Shown in pieces: positions 9,667-17,463 of a stretch of DNA of 64,000 nt; the first letter of the stretch is position 1; each line of letters starts with the position of its first letter. The notes under the pieces were generated by a model. It worked only from the letters and a program-made list of their open reading frames with translations. It was not told where the DNA came from and ran no database searches. Source of the stretch: Collinsella sp. (GTDB taxonomy: Bacteria; Actinomycetota; Coriobacteriia; Coriobacteriales; Coriobacteriaceae); the NCBI GenBank assembly GCA_019419545.1, contig DXZT01000035.1, forward strand, positions 9,195 through 73,194, in the 5' to 3' direction. The translations under genes were made by a program, and so were the position numbers.

Positions 9667-10323
9667 GTGAACGAGACCGTACGCCGCTTTTTGCCGATGG
9701 TCGATTTCCTGGAGCAGATACTCGGTAGGAACAGCGAGATCGTGCTGCACGATTTCTCGGATCCCGACCACGCCATCGTCGATATTCGCAACGGCATTGT
9801 GAGCGGCCGTAAGGTCGGCGGTCCCGCCACCGATCTGGCGCTCAAGATCATGCACGACCCCAAGTATCGCGACCTGCCGTTTATTACGGGCTACGAGGGC
9901 CGCGGCGCCGGAGGCAAGACGCTGGAGTCCGCGACGTTCTTTATCCGCGAGGATGACGAGATCGTCGGTATGCTCTGCGTCAACACCGACCTCTCGACCG
10001 TACGCTCCATAAACGCCATGGCGCAGCAGCTCATGGCGTGCTTCGACGCAGCGCCGACGCGCACGGAGCCCGCCCCTATCGAGGTCGAAAGCCTTTCGGA
10101 GTCCACCCAGGAGCTCATCGACCGCAGCATTGCCGAGTTGCTGAGCGCGCGCGGGCTGGATGTAGCGTCGCTTGGTCAGAGCGACCGCGTGGACGTCATT
10201 CGCCACCTCAACGGCAACGGGGTGTTCATGCTCAAGGGCGCCGTGGCCTGCGCTGCCACCGCGTTGGGCATCTCGGAGCCCAGCGTGTACCGCTACCTGC
10301 AAAAAGTCCGCAAGGAGGGCTAA
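9667..10323 (+). CDS. YheO/DauR-type transcriptional regulator
   Basis: A 218-residue DNA-binding protein with an N-terminal YheO-like PAS domain (residues about 8-115: LEQILGRNSEIVLHDF, GMLCVNTDLS) and a C-terminal DauR-like helix-turn-helix (GAVACAATALGISEPSVYRYL). The start is taken as GTG 9667, since AAAGGAG lies six bases before it; the frame is open upstream to 9526 but that part is unconserved. PAS domains in this family sense small metabolites, and the gene is divergent from the purine permease operon, so it probably senses a purine or its breakdown product and controls both units. The ligand and the direction of control are not visible. Confidence 0.88.
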   Translation: MNETVRRFLPMVDFLEQILGRNSEIVLHDFSDPDHAIVDIRNGIVSGRKVGGPATDLALKIMHDPKYRDLPFITGYEGRGAGGKTLESATFFIREDDEIVGMLCVNTDLSTVRSINAMAQQLMACFDAAPTRTEPAPIEVESLSESTQELIDRSIAELLSARGLDVASLGQSDRVDVIRHLNGNGVFMLKGAVACAATALGISEPSVYRYLQKVRKEG

Positions 10324-10326
10324 ACG

Positions 10327-10361
10327 TGATCCCTTGGGGACGAAGGGAAACGGATCATTTT
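10327..10361 (+). terminator. Hairpin with GGGGAC loop after the YheO-type gene
   Basis: TGATCC (10327-10332) and GGATCA (10352-10357) enclose a loop containing TTGGGGACGAAGGG and are followed by TTTTT. It can act as a weak terminator for the regulator and resembles the GGGAC-loop hairpins found elsewhere in the window. Confidence 0.4.
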
Positions 10362-10377
10362 TGTCGCATCGCTTGAC

Positions 10378-10415
10378 AAAAGACCCTGCAGCTCGCACGC
10401 GCTGCAGGGTCTTTT
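10378..10415. terminator. Bidirectional rho-independent terminator between regulator and ridA
   Basis: A perfect 15-bp stem AAAAGACCCTGCAGC (10378-10392) / GCTGCAGGGTCTTTT (10401-10415) with an 8-nt loop. The A-run and T-run on opposite sides let it serve both convergent genes. Confidence 0.9.
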
Positions 10416-10445
10416 TGCATGTCATGTTTAGTTGTTACCAACACC

Positions 10446-10823
10446 TTAGAGAGCGGCGACAACCTCGATCTCGACCAGACCGCCAGCCGGAAGGGCGGCA
10501 ACCTGGAAGGCGCTGCGCGCGGGGAACGGGGCCTCGAACTTGGAGGCGTAGATCTCGTTCACGGCGGCGAAGTCGGCGATGTCGGCCAGGTAGACCGTAG
10601 TCTTGACGACATCGGCAAAGGTGGCGCCGGCAGCGCTCAGCAGGGCCTCGACGTTGGCGAGGGACTGCTTGGCCTGGGCCTCGACGCCCGCGGGCATCTT
10701 GCCGGTTGCGGGGTCGATGCCCAGCTGGCCGGACAGGAACACCATGTTGCCGGCCTGGATACCGGGGGAATACGGGCCGATGGCTGCGGGTGCGTTATCG
10801 GAAGACACGACGGTCTTGCTCAT
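10446..10823 (-). CDS. ridA: RidA-family enamine/imine deaminase
   Basis: A 125-residue YjgF/YER057c/UK114 protein of the standard length, starting MSKTVVSSDNAPAAIGPYSPG. The conserved YSPG loop, GQLGIDPATG and the catalytic arginine in FPARSAFQV near the C-terminus are all present. RidA proteins hydrolyse reactive 2-aminoacrylate and related imines in the cytoplasm, protecting PLP enzymes. The start 10823 replaces an in-frame extension that lacks family similarity. It is expressed alone: a good promoter lies upstream at 10912-10940 and a terminator downstream. Confidence 0.95.
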   Translation of the reverse strand: MSKTVVSSDNAPAAIGPYSPGIQAGNMVFLSGQLGIDPATGKMPAGVEAQAKQSLANVEALLSAAGATFADVVKTTVYLADIADFAAVNEIYASKFEAPFPARSAFQVAALPAGGLVEIEVVAAL

Positions 10824-10911
10824 GTTTTTCTCCTTACGATCAAATAGAGAGCGTGAGCGCGGCGTTCGCACCGGGAGGCACAATTCGGTCTGAACACCGC
10901 GCTTGATTGGG

Positions 10912-10940
10912 ATAGTACTCAAGGTTTCCGTTTGATGCAA
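10912..10940 (-). promoter_or_regulatory. Predicted ridA promoter
   Basis: Minus-strand TTGCAT (10940-10935) and TACTAT (10917-10912) are spaced by 17 bp, 89 bp before the ridA start. Confidence 0.6.
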
Positions 10941-10971
10941 GAATATTATCAGCTTGCGAGAATATTTTATC
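10937..10971. repeat. Two direct repeats upstream of the ridA promoter
   Basis: GCAAGAATATTATC (10937-10950) and GCGAGAATATTTTATC (10956-10971) are repeated with a 19-bp period. The first overlaps the -35 box of ridA. They could be a two-site operator; no regulator gene is adjacent. Confidence 0.35.
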
Positions 10972-11122
10972 GCCCAACGGTTTCCCCGAACCGCTGAACG
11001 GTTCTCCACGGGGTCAGCCAGCCCAAGCTGCTGAAGACTTTATCCCGCTTGGAGCACGGGCATCGCCTGCCGCAACGGCACCACTATACTTTTGAATATC
11101 TGAGCATTTTGAAAGGCAGGAT

Positions 11123-13618
11123 ATGACCGCAACCGCCAGTCGAACCACCAACCGCAGGCCCGAGCTTTTGGCGCCCGCCGGAGGGCCCGAGCCCTTTGCC
11201 GCCGCACTCGCCGCGGGGGCAGACGCCATCTACTGTGGCATGGGCAGCTTCAACGCCCGCCGCAAGGCAACCAACTTTACCGACGAGGCCTTTGAGCAGG
11301 CCTGCCGCGCCGCGCATCTAGCCGGGTCGCGCGTCTACGTCACGGTCAACATCGTCATCAAGCAGTCCGAGATGGGCGATGCGCTGCACCTCATCCATCG
11401 CTGCTCCACGCTGGGCGCCGATGCCTTCATTATCCAGGACTGGGGTCTGTTCTTTGAGGTCAAGCGCACCATGCCCGGCATCGAGACACATATCTCGACC
11501 CAGGCGAACATCCACGACGACCGCGGAACCCTTTGGTGCCGTGAGCAGGGCGCCGACCGCGTGACTCTCTCGCGCGAGCTCTCCATCGACGAGATCGCCG
11601 CCATCCACGACGCCGCGCCCGATGTGGACCTTGAGGTCTTTAGCCATGGCGCCATCTGCTTTTGCTACTCGGGTCTGTGCCTGCTGTCGAGCTTTGCCAT
11701 GGCGGGCCGCTCGGCCAACCGCGGCATGTGCGCTCAGCCCTGTCGCCTGCCTTACGAGCTGATCGACGAGAACGGCCGCTCGCTCTCCCCTGCCGGTCGC
11801 GAGCGCGCGCTGTGCCCGCGCGACACCAACACGTCGCAGCTTGTTCGCCGTCTGTATGACGCCGGCGCCGCATCGCTCAAGCTCGAGGGCCGTATGAAGG
11901 CCCCCGATTACGTGTATTCCATCGTCGACGTGTATCGTCATCAGATTGATGACATGCTTGCCGATGTTTCGACCTCTAAGGATGAGAATGCCGCCCGCCA
12001 GCGCCAGCTCAAACGCTGCTTTAATCGCGACTTTACGCACGCCTACCAGGATGGCACCTCGGGCGACGAGATGATGAGCTACGAGCGCTCCAACAACCGC
12101 GGCCAGATTGTGGGCACGGTGCTGGGCAGCCGTCTGGCCAACCGCGATGTACGCGGACTCAAGCCCGACGACCGCCGTCGCCGCGCCGCCATCGCCCGCA
12201 TTGAGCTGTTTGAGCCCGTGGGCAAGGGCGACCTGCTGGAGCTTCGCCACGATAACGAGTTTGACCAGTTCCTGACCACCATTGCCGCCGATGATGCCGC
12301 CGCCGGCGACATCATCGAGTGCCGCGTGCCCCGCAGCATGCCCGAAGGCTGCCGCGTCCGCGTGATTCGCAGCCAGCGCGCTATCGACGCCGCCGGTGCT
12401 GCGCTCAAGCGCGACGTGCTGCGCCGCCGCGCCGTAGACGTGTCCGTTGTGGCGCGTCTGGGCGAGCCGTTTACTGTCACACTCACCTGCTGTGACGACC
12501 CTTCGCTTACGGCATCGGCCACGGGCTTTACCGTCGAGGCTGCCAAGACCCGCGCCGTCGAGGCATCCGATCTGGTTGAGCACGTCGGGCGCATGGGCTC
12601 CTCGCCCTTTGAGGCTGCGAGCTTTGACGTTTCGCTCGACGCCGGTTGCGGCATGGGCTTCTCCGCCGTGCACAAGGTGCGCGCCGCCGCCTGCAAGGCA
12701 CTGGAAGAGGCCATTCTGGCACCGTACGAAGAGCGCGCGAGAACGCTCGAGCTACCGGCGATTGTCACCAGTGATTCCCGCCCCGCGCCCGAGCACTACC
12801 GCGATGAGCCGCAGATCTGCGCTACCGTCACCTCGCTCGAGGCCGCCGAGGCCGCTCGCGCGGAGGGTGCAACGCGCATCTACATGACCACCGACGCGCT
12901 CGAGGCTGTCGGACTCTCCCCTGCCGATGCATTTGAGCAGGGCATCGTACCCGTGCTCGACGAGGTCTGCCGCGCCGTTGACCACGTACGCGTCGACCCG
13001 TGGGTTGTTGCCGGCGCCACGGTCGCTATTGGCAACATCTCTGAGCTTGCCCTGGCCGCCCAGGTTGGCGCCACGGCCGAGATTCGCTCTTGCCTGCCGG
13101 TGCACAACACGCCCTGCATGGAGGCGCTTGCCGAGCGCGGAGCCGGTGCGTTTTGGCTCTCGCCCGAGATCACGCTCGACGAGATTGTCTCGCTCGGCAC
13201 CGCCGCGCCCGCGGCTCTGGGCATCACCGTCTTTGGCCGCCCGCGCGTCATGACAAGCGAGCATTGCATTCTGCAGGTTGCCAACGGCTGCATCCACGAT
13301 TGTGCCAACTGCCGCCTGCGTGCTCGCAAGCTCTCGCTCAAGAATATCGACGGCAAGGTCATGCCGGTGCGTACCGACATCCACGGCCGCTCTCGCCTGT
13401 ACGATGCTTACCCCATCGACCTCACGCCGCAGGTTCCTCAGCTGCTCGATGCCGGCGTGCGTCGTCTCATGGTGGACGTAACGCTGCTCGAGACGGATGA
13501 GGTGGGCCGTGCCGTCGCCCGCGTCCGTCGTGCCGTCGAAGCAGCGTATGCCGGTCGCAAGCCCGCCGCCCGCCTACGCGGGGCGACCTCGGGCTGTATG
13601 TTTGTGGGAATTAGCTAA
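11123..13618 (+). CDS. Peptidase U32-family protein (RlhA-like, DUF3656-containing)
   Basis: An 831-residue protein with the U32 N-terminal barrel (PELLAPAGGPEPFAAALAAGADAIYCG) and the U32 signature around residues 175-210 (EVFSHGAICFCYSGLCLLSS, then RGMCAQPCR), whose cysteines are typical. The middle and C-terminal parts match the DUF3656 extension found in long members. The RlhA branch is involved in 23S rRNA hydroxylation in E. coli, while older members were called collagenases; an RNA-modification role is more likely for this long intracellular form, and no signal peptide is seen. ATG 11123 follows GAAAGGCAGG. The next gene, an rRNA/tRNA-type pseudouridine synthase, begins 15 bp after its stop, which supports an RNA-modification unit. 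Confidence 0.88.
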   Translation: MTATASRTTNRRPELLAPAGGPEPFAAALAAGADAIYCGMGSFNARRKATNFTDEAFEQACRAAHLAGSRVYVTVNIVIKQSEMGDALHLIHRCSTLGADAFIIQDWGLFFEVKRTMPGIETHISTQANIHDDRGTLWCREQGADRVTLSRELSIDEIAAIHDAAPDVDLEVFSHGAICFCYSGLCLLSSFAMAGRSANRGMCAQPCRLPYELIDENGRSLSPAGRERALCPRDTNTSQLVRRLYDAGAASLKLEGRMKAPDYVYSIVDVYRHQIDDMLADVSTSKDENAARQRQLKRCFNRDFTHAYQDGTSGDEMMSYERSNNRGQIVGTVLGSRLANRDVRGLKPDDRRRRAAIARIELFEPVGKGDLLELRHDNEFDQFLTTIAADDAAAGDIIECRVPRSMPEGCRVRVIRSQRAIDAAGAALKRDVLRRRAVDVSVVARLGEPFTVTLTCCDDPSLTASATGFTVEAAKTRAVEASDLVEHVGRMGSSPFEAASFDVSLDAGCGMGFSAVHKVRAAACKALEEAILAPYEERARTLELPAIVTSDSRPAPEHYRDEPQICATVTSLEAAEAARAEGATRIYMTTDALEAVGLSPADAFEQGIVPVLDEVCRAVDHVRVDPWVVAGATVAIGNISELALAAQVGATAEIRSCLPVHNTPCMEALAERGAGAFWLSPEITLDEIVSLGTAAPAALGITVFGRPRVMTSEHCILQVANGCIHDCANCRLRARKLSLKNIDGKVMPVRTDIHGRSRLYDAYPIDLTPQVPQLLDAGVRRLMVDVTLLETDEVGRAVARVRRAVEAAYAGRKPAARLRGATSGCMFVGIS

Positions 13619-13633
13619 CCGAAAGGCTTACAC

Positions 13634-14293
13634 GTGAACGAAGAACCTCAAGTCCTCTACTGCGACGCCTGGCTCATGGCCATCGACAAGCCCGCCGGCA
13701 TGATCGTCCACGGTGACGGCACCGGCGAGCGCACGCTCACCGACTACGCCAGCGACCTGCTGCTGGCGATGGGCGACGGCTTTGCCGCGACCGACATGCA
13801 GCCGCTCAATCGCCTGGACCGTGACACCACCGGCGTGGTGCTGTTCTCACTCGACAAGCAGACGCAGCCCGACTTTGACCAGATGATCATCGACCACGCG
13901 TTCGAAAAGCACTACCTGGCGCTCGCCGAGGGCAAGATCGACTGGAACGAAAAGCTCATCGACAAGCCCATCGCCCGCGACCGTCACGACAGCCGAAAGA
14001 TGCGCGTCGGCGCCAGCGGCAAGCCGTCTCAAACGCGCGTGAAGGTGCTCAAGCGTCTTAAGAGCCGCCGCGGCCTGCCCACGCGCTCGTATATCGATGT
14101 CGAGCTGCTCACCGGCCGCAAACACCAGATTCGCGTGCACCTGGCGAGCGAGCGCCATCCCCTGGTGGGCGACGACCTGTACGGGACGCCGCGTCCTTGT
14201 GGCCTCATGCTCCACGCCCACAGCGTGTCCTTTACGCATCCCGTAACCGGCGAGCACATCCACATCGAAGCCCCGTGCCCCTGGGAGCCCTAA
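13634..14293 (+). CDS. RluA-family pseudouridine synthase
   Basis: A 219-residue enzyme starting at GTG 13634 after GAAAGG. The catalytic motif is clear: PLNRLDRDTTGVVLFS, where the Asp after RL attacks uracil. Further RluA-family motifs are KHYLAL, the VELLTGRKHQIRVHL strand and HPLVGDDLYG. No S4 domain is present, so it belongs to the short RluA/TruC-like group that acts on rRNA or tRNA; the target uridine cannot be told. It is co-directional with the U32 gene (15-bp gap), and its stop abuts a strong terminator. Confidence 0.92.
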   Translation: MNEEPQVLYCDAWLMAIDKPAGMIVHGDGTGERTLTDYASDLLLAMGDGFAATDMQPLNRLDRDTTGVVLFSLDKQTQPDFDQMIIDHAFEKHYLALAEGKIDWNEKLIDKPIARDRHDSRKMRVGASGKPSQTRVKVLKRLKSRRGLPTRSYIDVELLTGRKHQIRVHLASERHPLVGDDLYGTPRPCGLMLHAHSVSFTHPVTGEHIHIEAPCPWEP

Positions 14294-14330
14294 ACCACCA
14301 CAAAGGGGACAGGCACCTTTGTGGTGGTTT
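14292..14330. terminator. Terminator hairpin with GGACAGGCA loop
   Basis: A perfect 15-bp stem AAACCACCACAAAGG (14292-14306) / CCTTTGTGGTGGTTT (14316-14330) with loop GGACAGGCA, followed by TTTTG. It overlaps the pseudouridine synthase stop and serves as its terminator. Its GGGGACAGGCACC centre recurs in other hairpins in the window. Confidence 0.8.
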
Positions 14331-14361
14331 TGCCGCAACGGCTCAGCCGCGGTCCCAAAAC

Positions 14362-14579
14362 GTCTCGATCTGTAACAGTTAGAACCCATTTTCCGGTCTA
14401 TCTGTTACAGATCGAGACATTCGAATCCCCCGCAAGAGAAAATCTCAATCTGTAACAATAACTCGGCAAAATCGGTCCCAGCTGTTACAGATCGAGACAA
14501 AGGGACGGCGCGGTTCGGAAGTATCTCAATCTGTAACATCTATCCCACTTTTAACGGTCCAGTTGTTACAGATTTAGAC
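14362..14579. repeat. Array of three 57-bp dyads (TCTGTAACA / TGTTACAGA)
   Basis: Three units at 14362-14418, 14442-14498 and 14523-14579 (period 80 and 81 bp). Each has a left arm of the form TCTCRATCTGTAACA and a right arm TGTTACAGATYKAGA, separated by about 23-25 unlike bases; CGGTCY is conserved just before each right arm. The array fills the 384-bp gap between the pseudouridine synthase and the deoR operon together with the two flanking terminators. No coding potential was found. Such a set could be a multi-site operator, three RNA hairpins or a dispersed repeat. Confidence 0.85.
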
Positions 14580-14594
14580 AAACCGGTAGACAAC

Positions 14595-14631
14595 AAAAGC
14601 GGCAACGCCCGGGATGGACGTTGCCGCTTTT
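14595..14631. terminator. Bidirectional terminator of the deoR operon
   Basis: A perfect 13-bp stem AAAAGCGGCAACG (14595-14607) / CGTTGCCGCTTTT (14619-14631) with an 11-nt loop; the T-run on the minus strand ends the deoR/oxidoreductase unit. Confidence 0.88.
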
Positions 14632-14677
14632 CTACTGAGAAAACTAAATGGCATTGGCCTTAGCCTGCCCCCGCTCG

Positions 14678-15424
14678 CTAGACCGTGATGACGTTGTCCA
14701 TCGTCTGGTACTTGGCAGGCACCTCACCCGCGGTGATGATTGTCGCGTCGTGGAAGTCCGCGAACTTAACGGGCGCCACCATGCCAAATTTACTGGCATC
14801 CGAGATTACGAATCGTTTGGCCGTATGGCGCATCGAGATGCGCTTTACTTGCGCTTCCTCGATATCGGGCGCCGTGAAGCCCTGCTCGGCGGCGATGCCA
14901 TTGGAACCCCAAAAGCCGCAGTTGAAGTTATAGCGGTCCAGGGTTGCCAAGGCATCGGGACCGACGAGCGCCTCGGTCTCGGGCTTGAGCTCGCCACCCA
15001 GCACAACGGCGCGCATACCGCGCAGGGCGAGATGCTGGGCATGGAGCACAGAATCGGTCACATAGGTGACGCCGTCGAGATGCGGAAGATGCTCGATGAG
15101 CTTGAGGGTCGTGGAGCCCGAATCGATATACACAAAGCTATCGGGCTCCAGCAGGGCCGCGGCGCGGGCGCAGATGCGCTCCTTGTCATCGTTATGGAGA
15201 TCACTGCGCTCGCTGATCGTCAGGTCGCGCGTCACGTGCGCGCGCTCCAGACTCGTCGCGCCTCCGTGCACCTTGGCGATACGGTGCGCGCGGTCGAGCG
15301 TTTGCAAGTCACGGCGAATGGTGGACGGTGTCACGCCCAGGGCCTCGGCAAGCTCCGGCACGGTAACCGAGCCGGTCTGCTGCACCATCGACACGATCGC
15401 GTTGAGCCTATCTTCCGCAAGCAT
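14678..15424 (-). CDS. DeoR-family transcriptional regulator
   Basis: A 248-residue regulator with the DeoR N-terminal winged helix (RLNAIVSMVQQTGSVTVPELAEALGVTPSTIRRDL, the STIRRDL helix being diagnostic) followed by the DeoR sensor domain related to sugar-phosphate isomerases (YIDSGSTTLKL, SNGI, GFTAPDIEEAQVKR). DeoR proteins usually repress sugar catabolic genes and are released by phosphorylated intermediates. The gene starts 3 bp after the stop of the upstream oxidoreductase, so the two are co-transcribed and the regulator probably controls its own operon through the repeated TACGCA/TGCGTA sites at 16550-16690. The effector is unknown. Confidence 0.92.
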   Translation of the reverse strand: MLAEDRLNAIVSMVQQTGSVTVPELAEALGVTPSTIRRDLQTLDRAHRIAKVHGGATSLERAHVTRDLTISERSDLHNDDKERICARAAALLEPDSFVYIDSGSTTLKLIEHLPHLDGVTYVTDSVLHAQHLALRGMRAVVLGGELKPETEALVGPDALATLDRYNFNCGFWGSNGIAAEQGFTAPDIEEAQVKRISMRHTAKRFVISDASKFGMVAPVKFADFHDATIITAGEVPAKYQTMDNVITV

Positions 15425-15427
15425 CGC

Positions 15428-16507
15428 TTACTCCTCCTCGGGGTACACGACTCCCCAATCGGCGCGGAGCTTGGTCATCAGCTCCATAACATCAGAAGCA
15501 TAGCCCAGAAGTTCGCGCTTCGAATCATCGCCAGCAACGGCCTTTTCCAGGTCGGCCATCTCGTAGCACAGCGCGTAGGCCTCGGTGCCAGCGTGGACCT
15601 CCTCACGGTGACCGTCCGCAGTCCACACGACGGTCGCATGGTCTGCACGCGGATACTCGTTGACCTCGATATAGCACTTATCGAAGCTGATGACCGAGCG
15701 CTTGGGCTGCTTGGAGTGGAGCGTAAGGCTCACGACGCCCAGCTGTTGCTCGGCATTACGGCAGACAATGCCACCCGCGACGTCAACGCCAGTCTCACAG
15801 GTGTTGCCCAGAGACACGACCTCGGCGGGTTGGCTGGCCATAAACAGGCGCATGACGGAGAGCGCATACACGCCAATGTCGAGCATGGCGCCGCCGGCAA
15901 GACTACGGTTGTAAAAGCGGTTGGTCAGGTCGCCGTACTCCTTATAGCTGCCAAAGTTAAGCTGGGCGAGGTTCATGCGGCCAAAGTCGCCAGCATCCAT
16001 GCGACGGCGCAGCTCCTGATACAGCGGCATGTGGAGCACCGTGGTGGCATCCATAAGGACCACGTTGTGCTCATCGGCGATGGCACGAGCCTCGTCGAGC
16101 TCGGCGGAGTTGAGGGTAATGGCCTTCTCGCAGAGCACGTGCTTGCCGGCGGCCAGCGCGGCACGCAGATAGGTGATATGCGTGTTGTGCGGCGTGGTGA
16201 TATAGACGGCGTCGATGTCCGGATCGGCGTAGAGGTCCTCGACCGTCTCATACACCTTCTCGACGCCATACTGCTCGGCAAAAGCCTGGGCCTTGGACAG
16301 CGTACGGTTGGCAACGCCCGCGAGCTTGCGGCCGGCCAGAGCGAGGGACTGGGCCATCTGGTTGGCGATAACACCGCAACCGATCACAGCCCAACGAAGC
16401 TCGGGAGCCGTAAAGATGTCCTCGGGGAACGGCTTGTCCTGGACCGAAGCGAACGCTGCCTTTGCTGCTGCCGCGGAGTCGAGTGGAACCTGCTTGGAAT
16501 CTGCCAT
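15428..16507 (-). CDS. Gfo/Idh/MocA-family NAD(P)-dependent oxidoreductase
   Basis: A 359-residue sugar dehydrogenase-type protein. After a 35-residue leader, the Rossmann fold begins at RWAVIGCGVIANQMAQSL (a GxGxxA variant), followed by the family's TPHNTH and CEKAITLN (the EKP-type Lys motif, here EKA). The C-terminal alpha/beta domain has GGAMLDIGVYALS, with the catalytic-region DxGxY pattern. ATG 16507 was chosen because AGGAGG sits 5-6 bases ahead; the longer frame lacks an RBS. The likely reaction is oxidation or reduction of a sugar or inositol-like polyol; no substrate can be assigned. It forms an operon with the DeoR regulator. Confidence 0.9.
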   Translation of the reverse strand: MADSKQVPLDSAAAAKAAFASVQDKPFPEDIFTAPELRWAVIGCGVIANQMAQSLALAGRKLAGVANRTLSKAQAFAEQYGVEKVYETVEDLYADPDIDAVYITTPHNTHITYLRAALAAGKHVLCEKAITLNSAELDEARAIADEHNVVLMDATTVLHMPLYQELRRRMDAGDFGRMNLAQLNFGSYKEYGDLTNRFYNRSLAGGAMLDIGVYALSVMRLFMASQPAEVVSLGNTCETGVDVAGGIVCRNAEQQLGVVSLTLHSKQPKRSVISFDKCYIEVNEYPRADHATVVWTADGHREEVHAGTEAYALCYEMADLEKAVAGDDSKRELLGYASDVMELMTKLRADWGVVYPEEE

Positions 16508-16549
16508 ATGTGCCTCCTGGGTCATGGAGCGTCTAACATTTCTGCCATC

Positions 16550-16690
16550 TCTATATTCGCACAAATTAGCGCGTATATGCGTACTTTTGCGTATATAACC
16601 GCCAAATGGTCATAATACAGCCGCAGACGGCGCTTATACACGCATGGCCACGCAATCCTACGCACGCAAATACGCACAAATGCGCACTAA
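16550..16690. promoter_or_regulatory. Clustered TACGCA/TGCGTA half-sites upstream of the oxidoreductase operon
   Basis: At least six short related sites (TATGCGTAC, TTTGCGTATA, CCTACGCACG, AATACGCAC, AATGCGCAC and TATTCGCAC) occur in both orientations in 140 bp. This is the sort of repeated operator DeoR-family repressors use, and the deoR gene is the second gene of the operon downstream. The exact binding unit is inferred. Confidence 0.5.
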
Positions 16691-16699
16691 TCATTACTC

Positions 16700-16960
16700 A
16701 GAGACGGGGAATTCTGCTTAGAACTCGAAAGACAGGATGATCCGCTTCGCCTCGTCGCTCATGGCGCGCTGCAGCTCTAAGGACCGTCCCAAACTGCAGA
16801 CAGAAAAAGAACGTCCCCAGGCGCCGGCATTTCAAGAGCACTCATTTAAGTCTGTCCCCAATGAGTGGGAGCAATCAGAGACTCTTTGCGAGGGAGGCCG
16901 GACGTGGCCTTCCTCGTTTTATTCATGGACTTTAGTCCGTGCCGTGCGGCACGCGCGGCA
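16700..16960. other. Gene-poor segment before the IS200 remnant
   Basis: About 260 bp with no gene I can support. It contains a short open stretch on the minus strand ending at the TAA at 16718-16720 (about 20 plausible residues, unrecognised, perhaps a gene tail), a small hairpin with CACTCATT/AATGAGTG arms and a TGTCCCC loop (16839-16867), and a terminator (16889-16920). It looks like insertion-sequence debris. Confidence 0.5.
16889..16921 (+). terminator. Plus-strand terminator without an obvious gene
   Basis: CGAGGGAGGCC (16889-16899) / GGCCTTCCTCG (16906-16916) with a 6-nt loop and TTTTATT behind. No plus-strand gene ends here, so its parent gene has probably been lost, or it serves an unannotated short RNA. 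Confidence 0.6.
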
Positions 16961-16967
16961 TAGAAAG

Positions 16968-17070
16968 CCACCCGCTCAGCGGGTGGAGGCCAATTTCCGC
17001 TACGCGACAAAAACCTTCCCCCTAGCATGAGGATTGTTCAGGCCATCATACTAAGGGGAAGGTGATTGCT
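16968..17070 (+). mobile_element. IS200/IS605-type left-end remnant
   Basis: The end-type hairpin CCACCCGC/GCGGGTGG (about 16970-16988) is followed by an ACCTTCCCC...GGGGAAGGT stem-loop just before the GTG at 17071. Such a leader hairpin that sequesters the tnpA start is typical of IS200. Only the left end and the first codons of tnpA survive. Confidence 0.6.
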
Positions 17071-17348
17071 GTGGCCCAGAAAGCCAACAGCCTCGCGCAC
17101 ACGAAATGGCTGTGCAAGTACCGCATCGCACCGAGGTCAAGCTCATCGCCGCCATCGTCGAGAAGCACCCCAAGGTGCGCTTTGCCGTGAGCTGCACCTC
17201 GGCCCACGCCGACCTCTACGACCGCATGGAGCAGGCCCTGTGCGAGCGCGTGGCCAACGCGGTGGAGGTCGTCCGCTCCGACATCAGCCCCGCGCTTCTT
17301 GTCCACACCGGTCCAAACCTCGTGGGTGTGGCGGTCCAGGGACTCTAG
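17071..17348 (+). pseudogene. Chimeric remnant: IS200 TnpA start joined to a DegV-like C-terminus
   Basis: From GTG 17071 one frame encodes ANSLAHTKWLCKY, the characteristic start of IS200/IS605 TnpA transposases, and then loses similarity within about 20 codons. A second frame (about 17120-17348) encodes the last 75 residues or so of a DegV-family protein: IAAIVEKHPKV, SCTSAHADLYDRM and the ending VHTGPNLVGVAVQGL, where the HTGP motif lies in the lipid-binding C-terminus. The junction looks like the scar of an insertion and deletion. Neither part can be functional: TnpA lacks its HUH and Tyr, and DegV lacks its N-terminal domain. Confidence 0.65.
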
Positions 17349-17382
17349 CGGAGGCGGGGCGTCCTGCCCCAAAACAAATGCA

Positions 17383-17432
17383 AAAGACGAGCACTTCTTG
17401 CCGCTCAATTGGCAAGAAGCGCTCGTCTTTTC
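17383..17432. terminator. Terminator of the PTS/GH172/ROK operon
   Basis: A 20-bp stem with one mismatch, left arm 17383-17402 and right arm 17411-17430, with an 8-nt loop and T-runs on both strands. It stands 31 bp after the ROK kinase stop. Confidence 0.88.
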
Positions 17433-17463
17433 TTAACGCGTTGTATGGCGGAGAGAGCGCAAG

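Noticed and set aside
14362..14579. CRISPR array
   Set aside because: Only three units, each an internal dyad with unlike interior, and no cas gene in the window. The same holds for 60704-60873.
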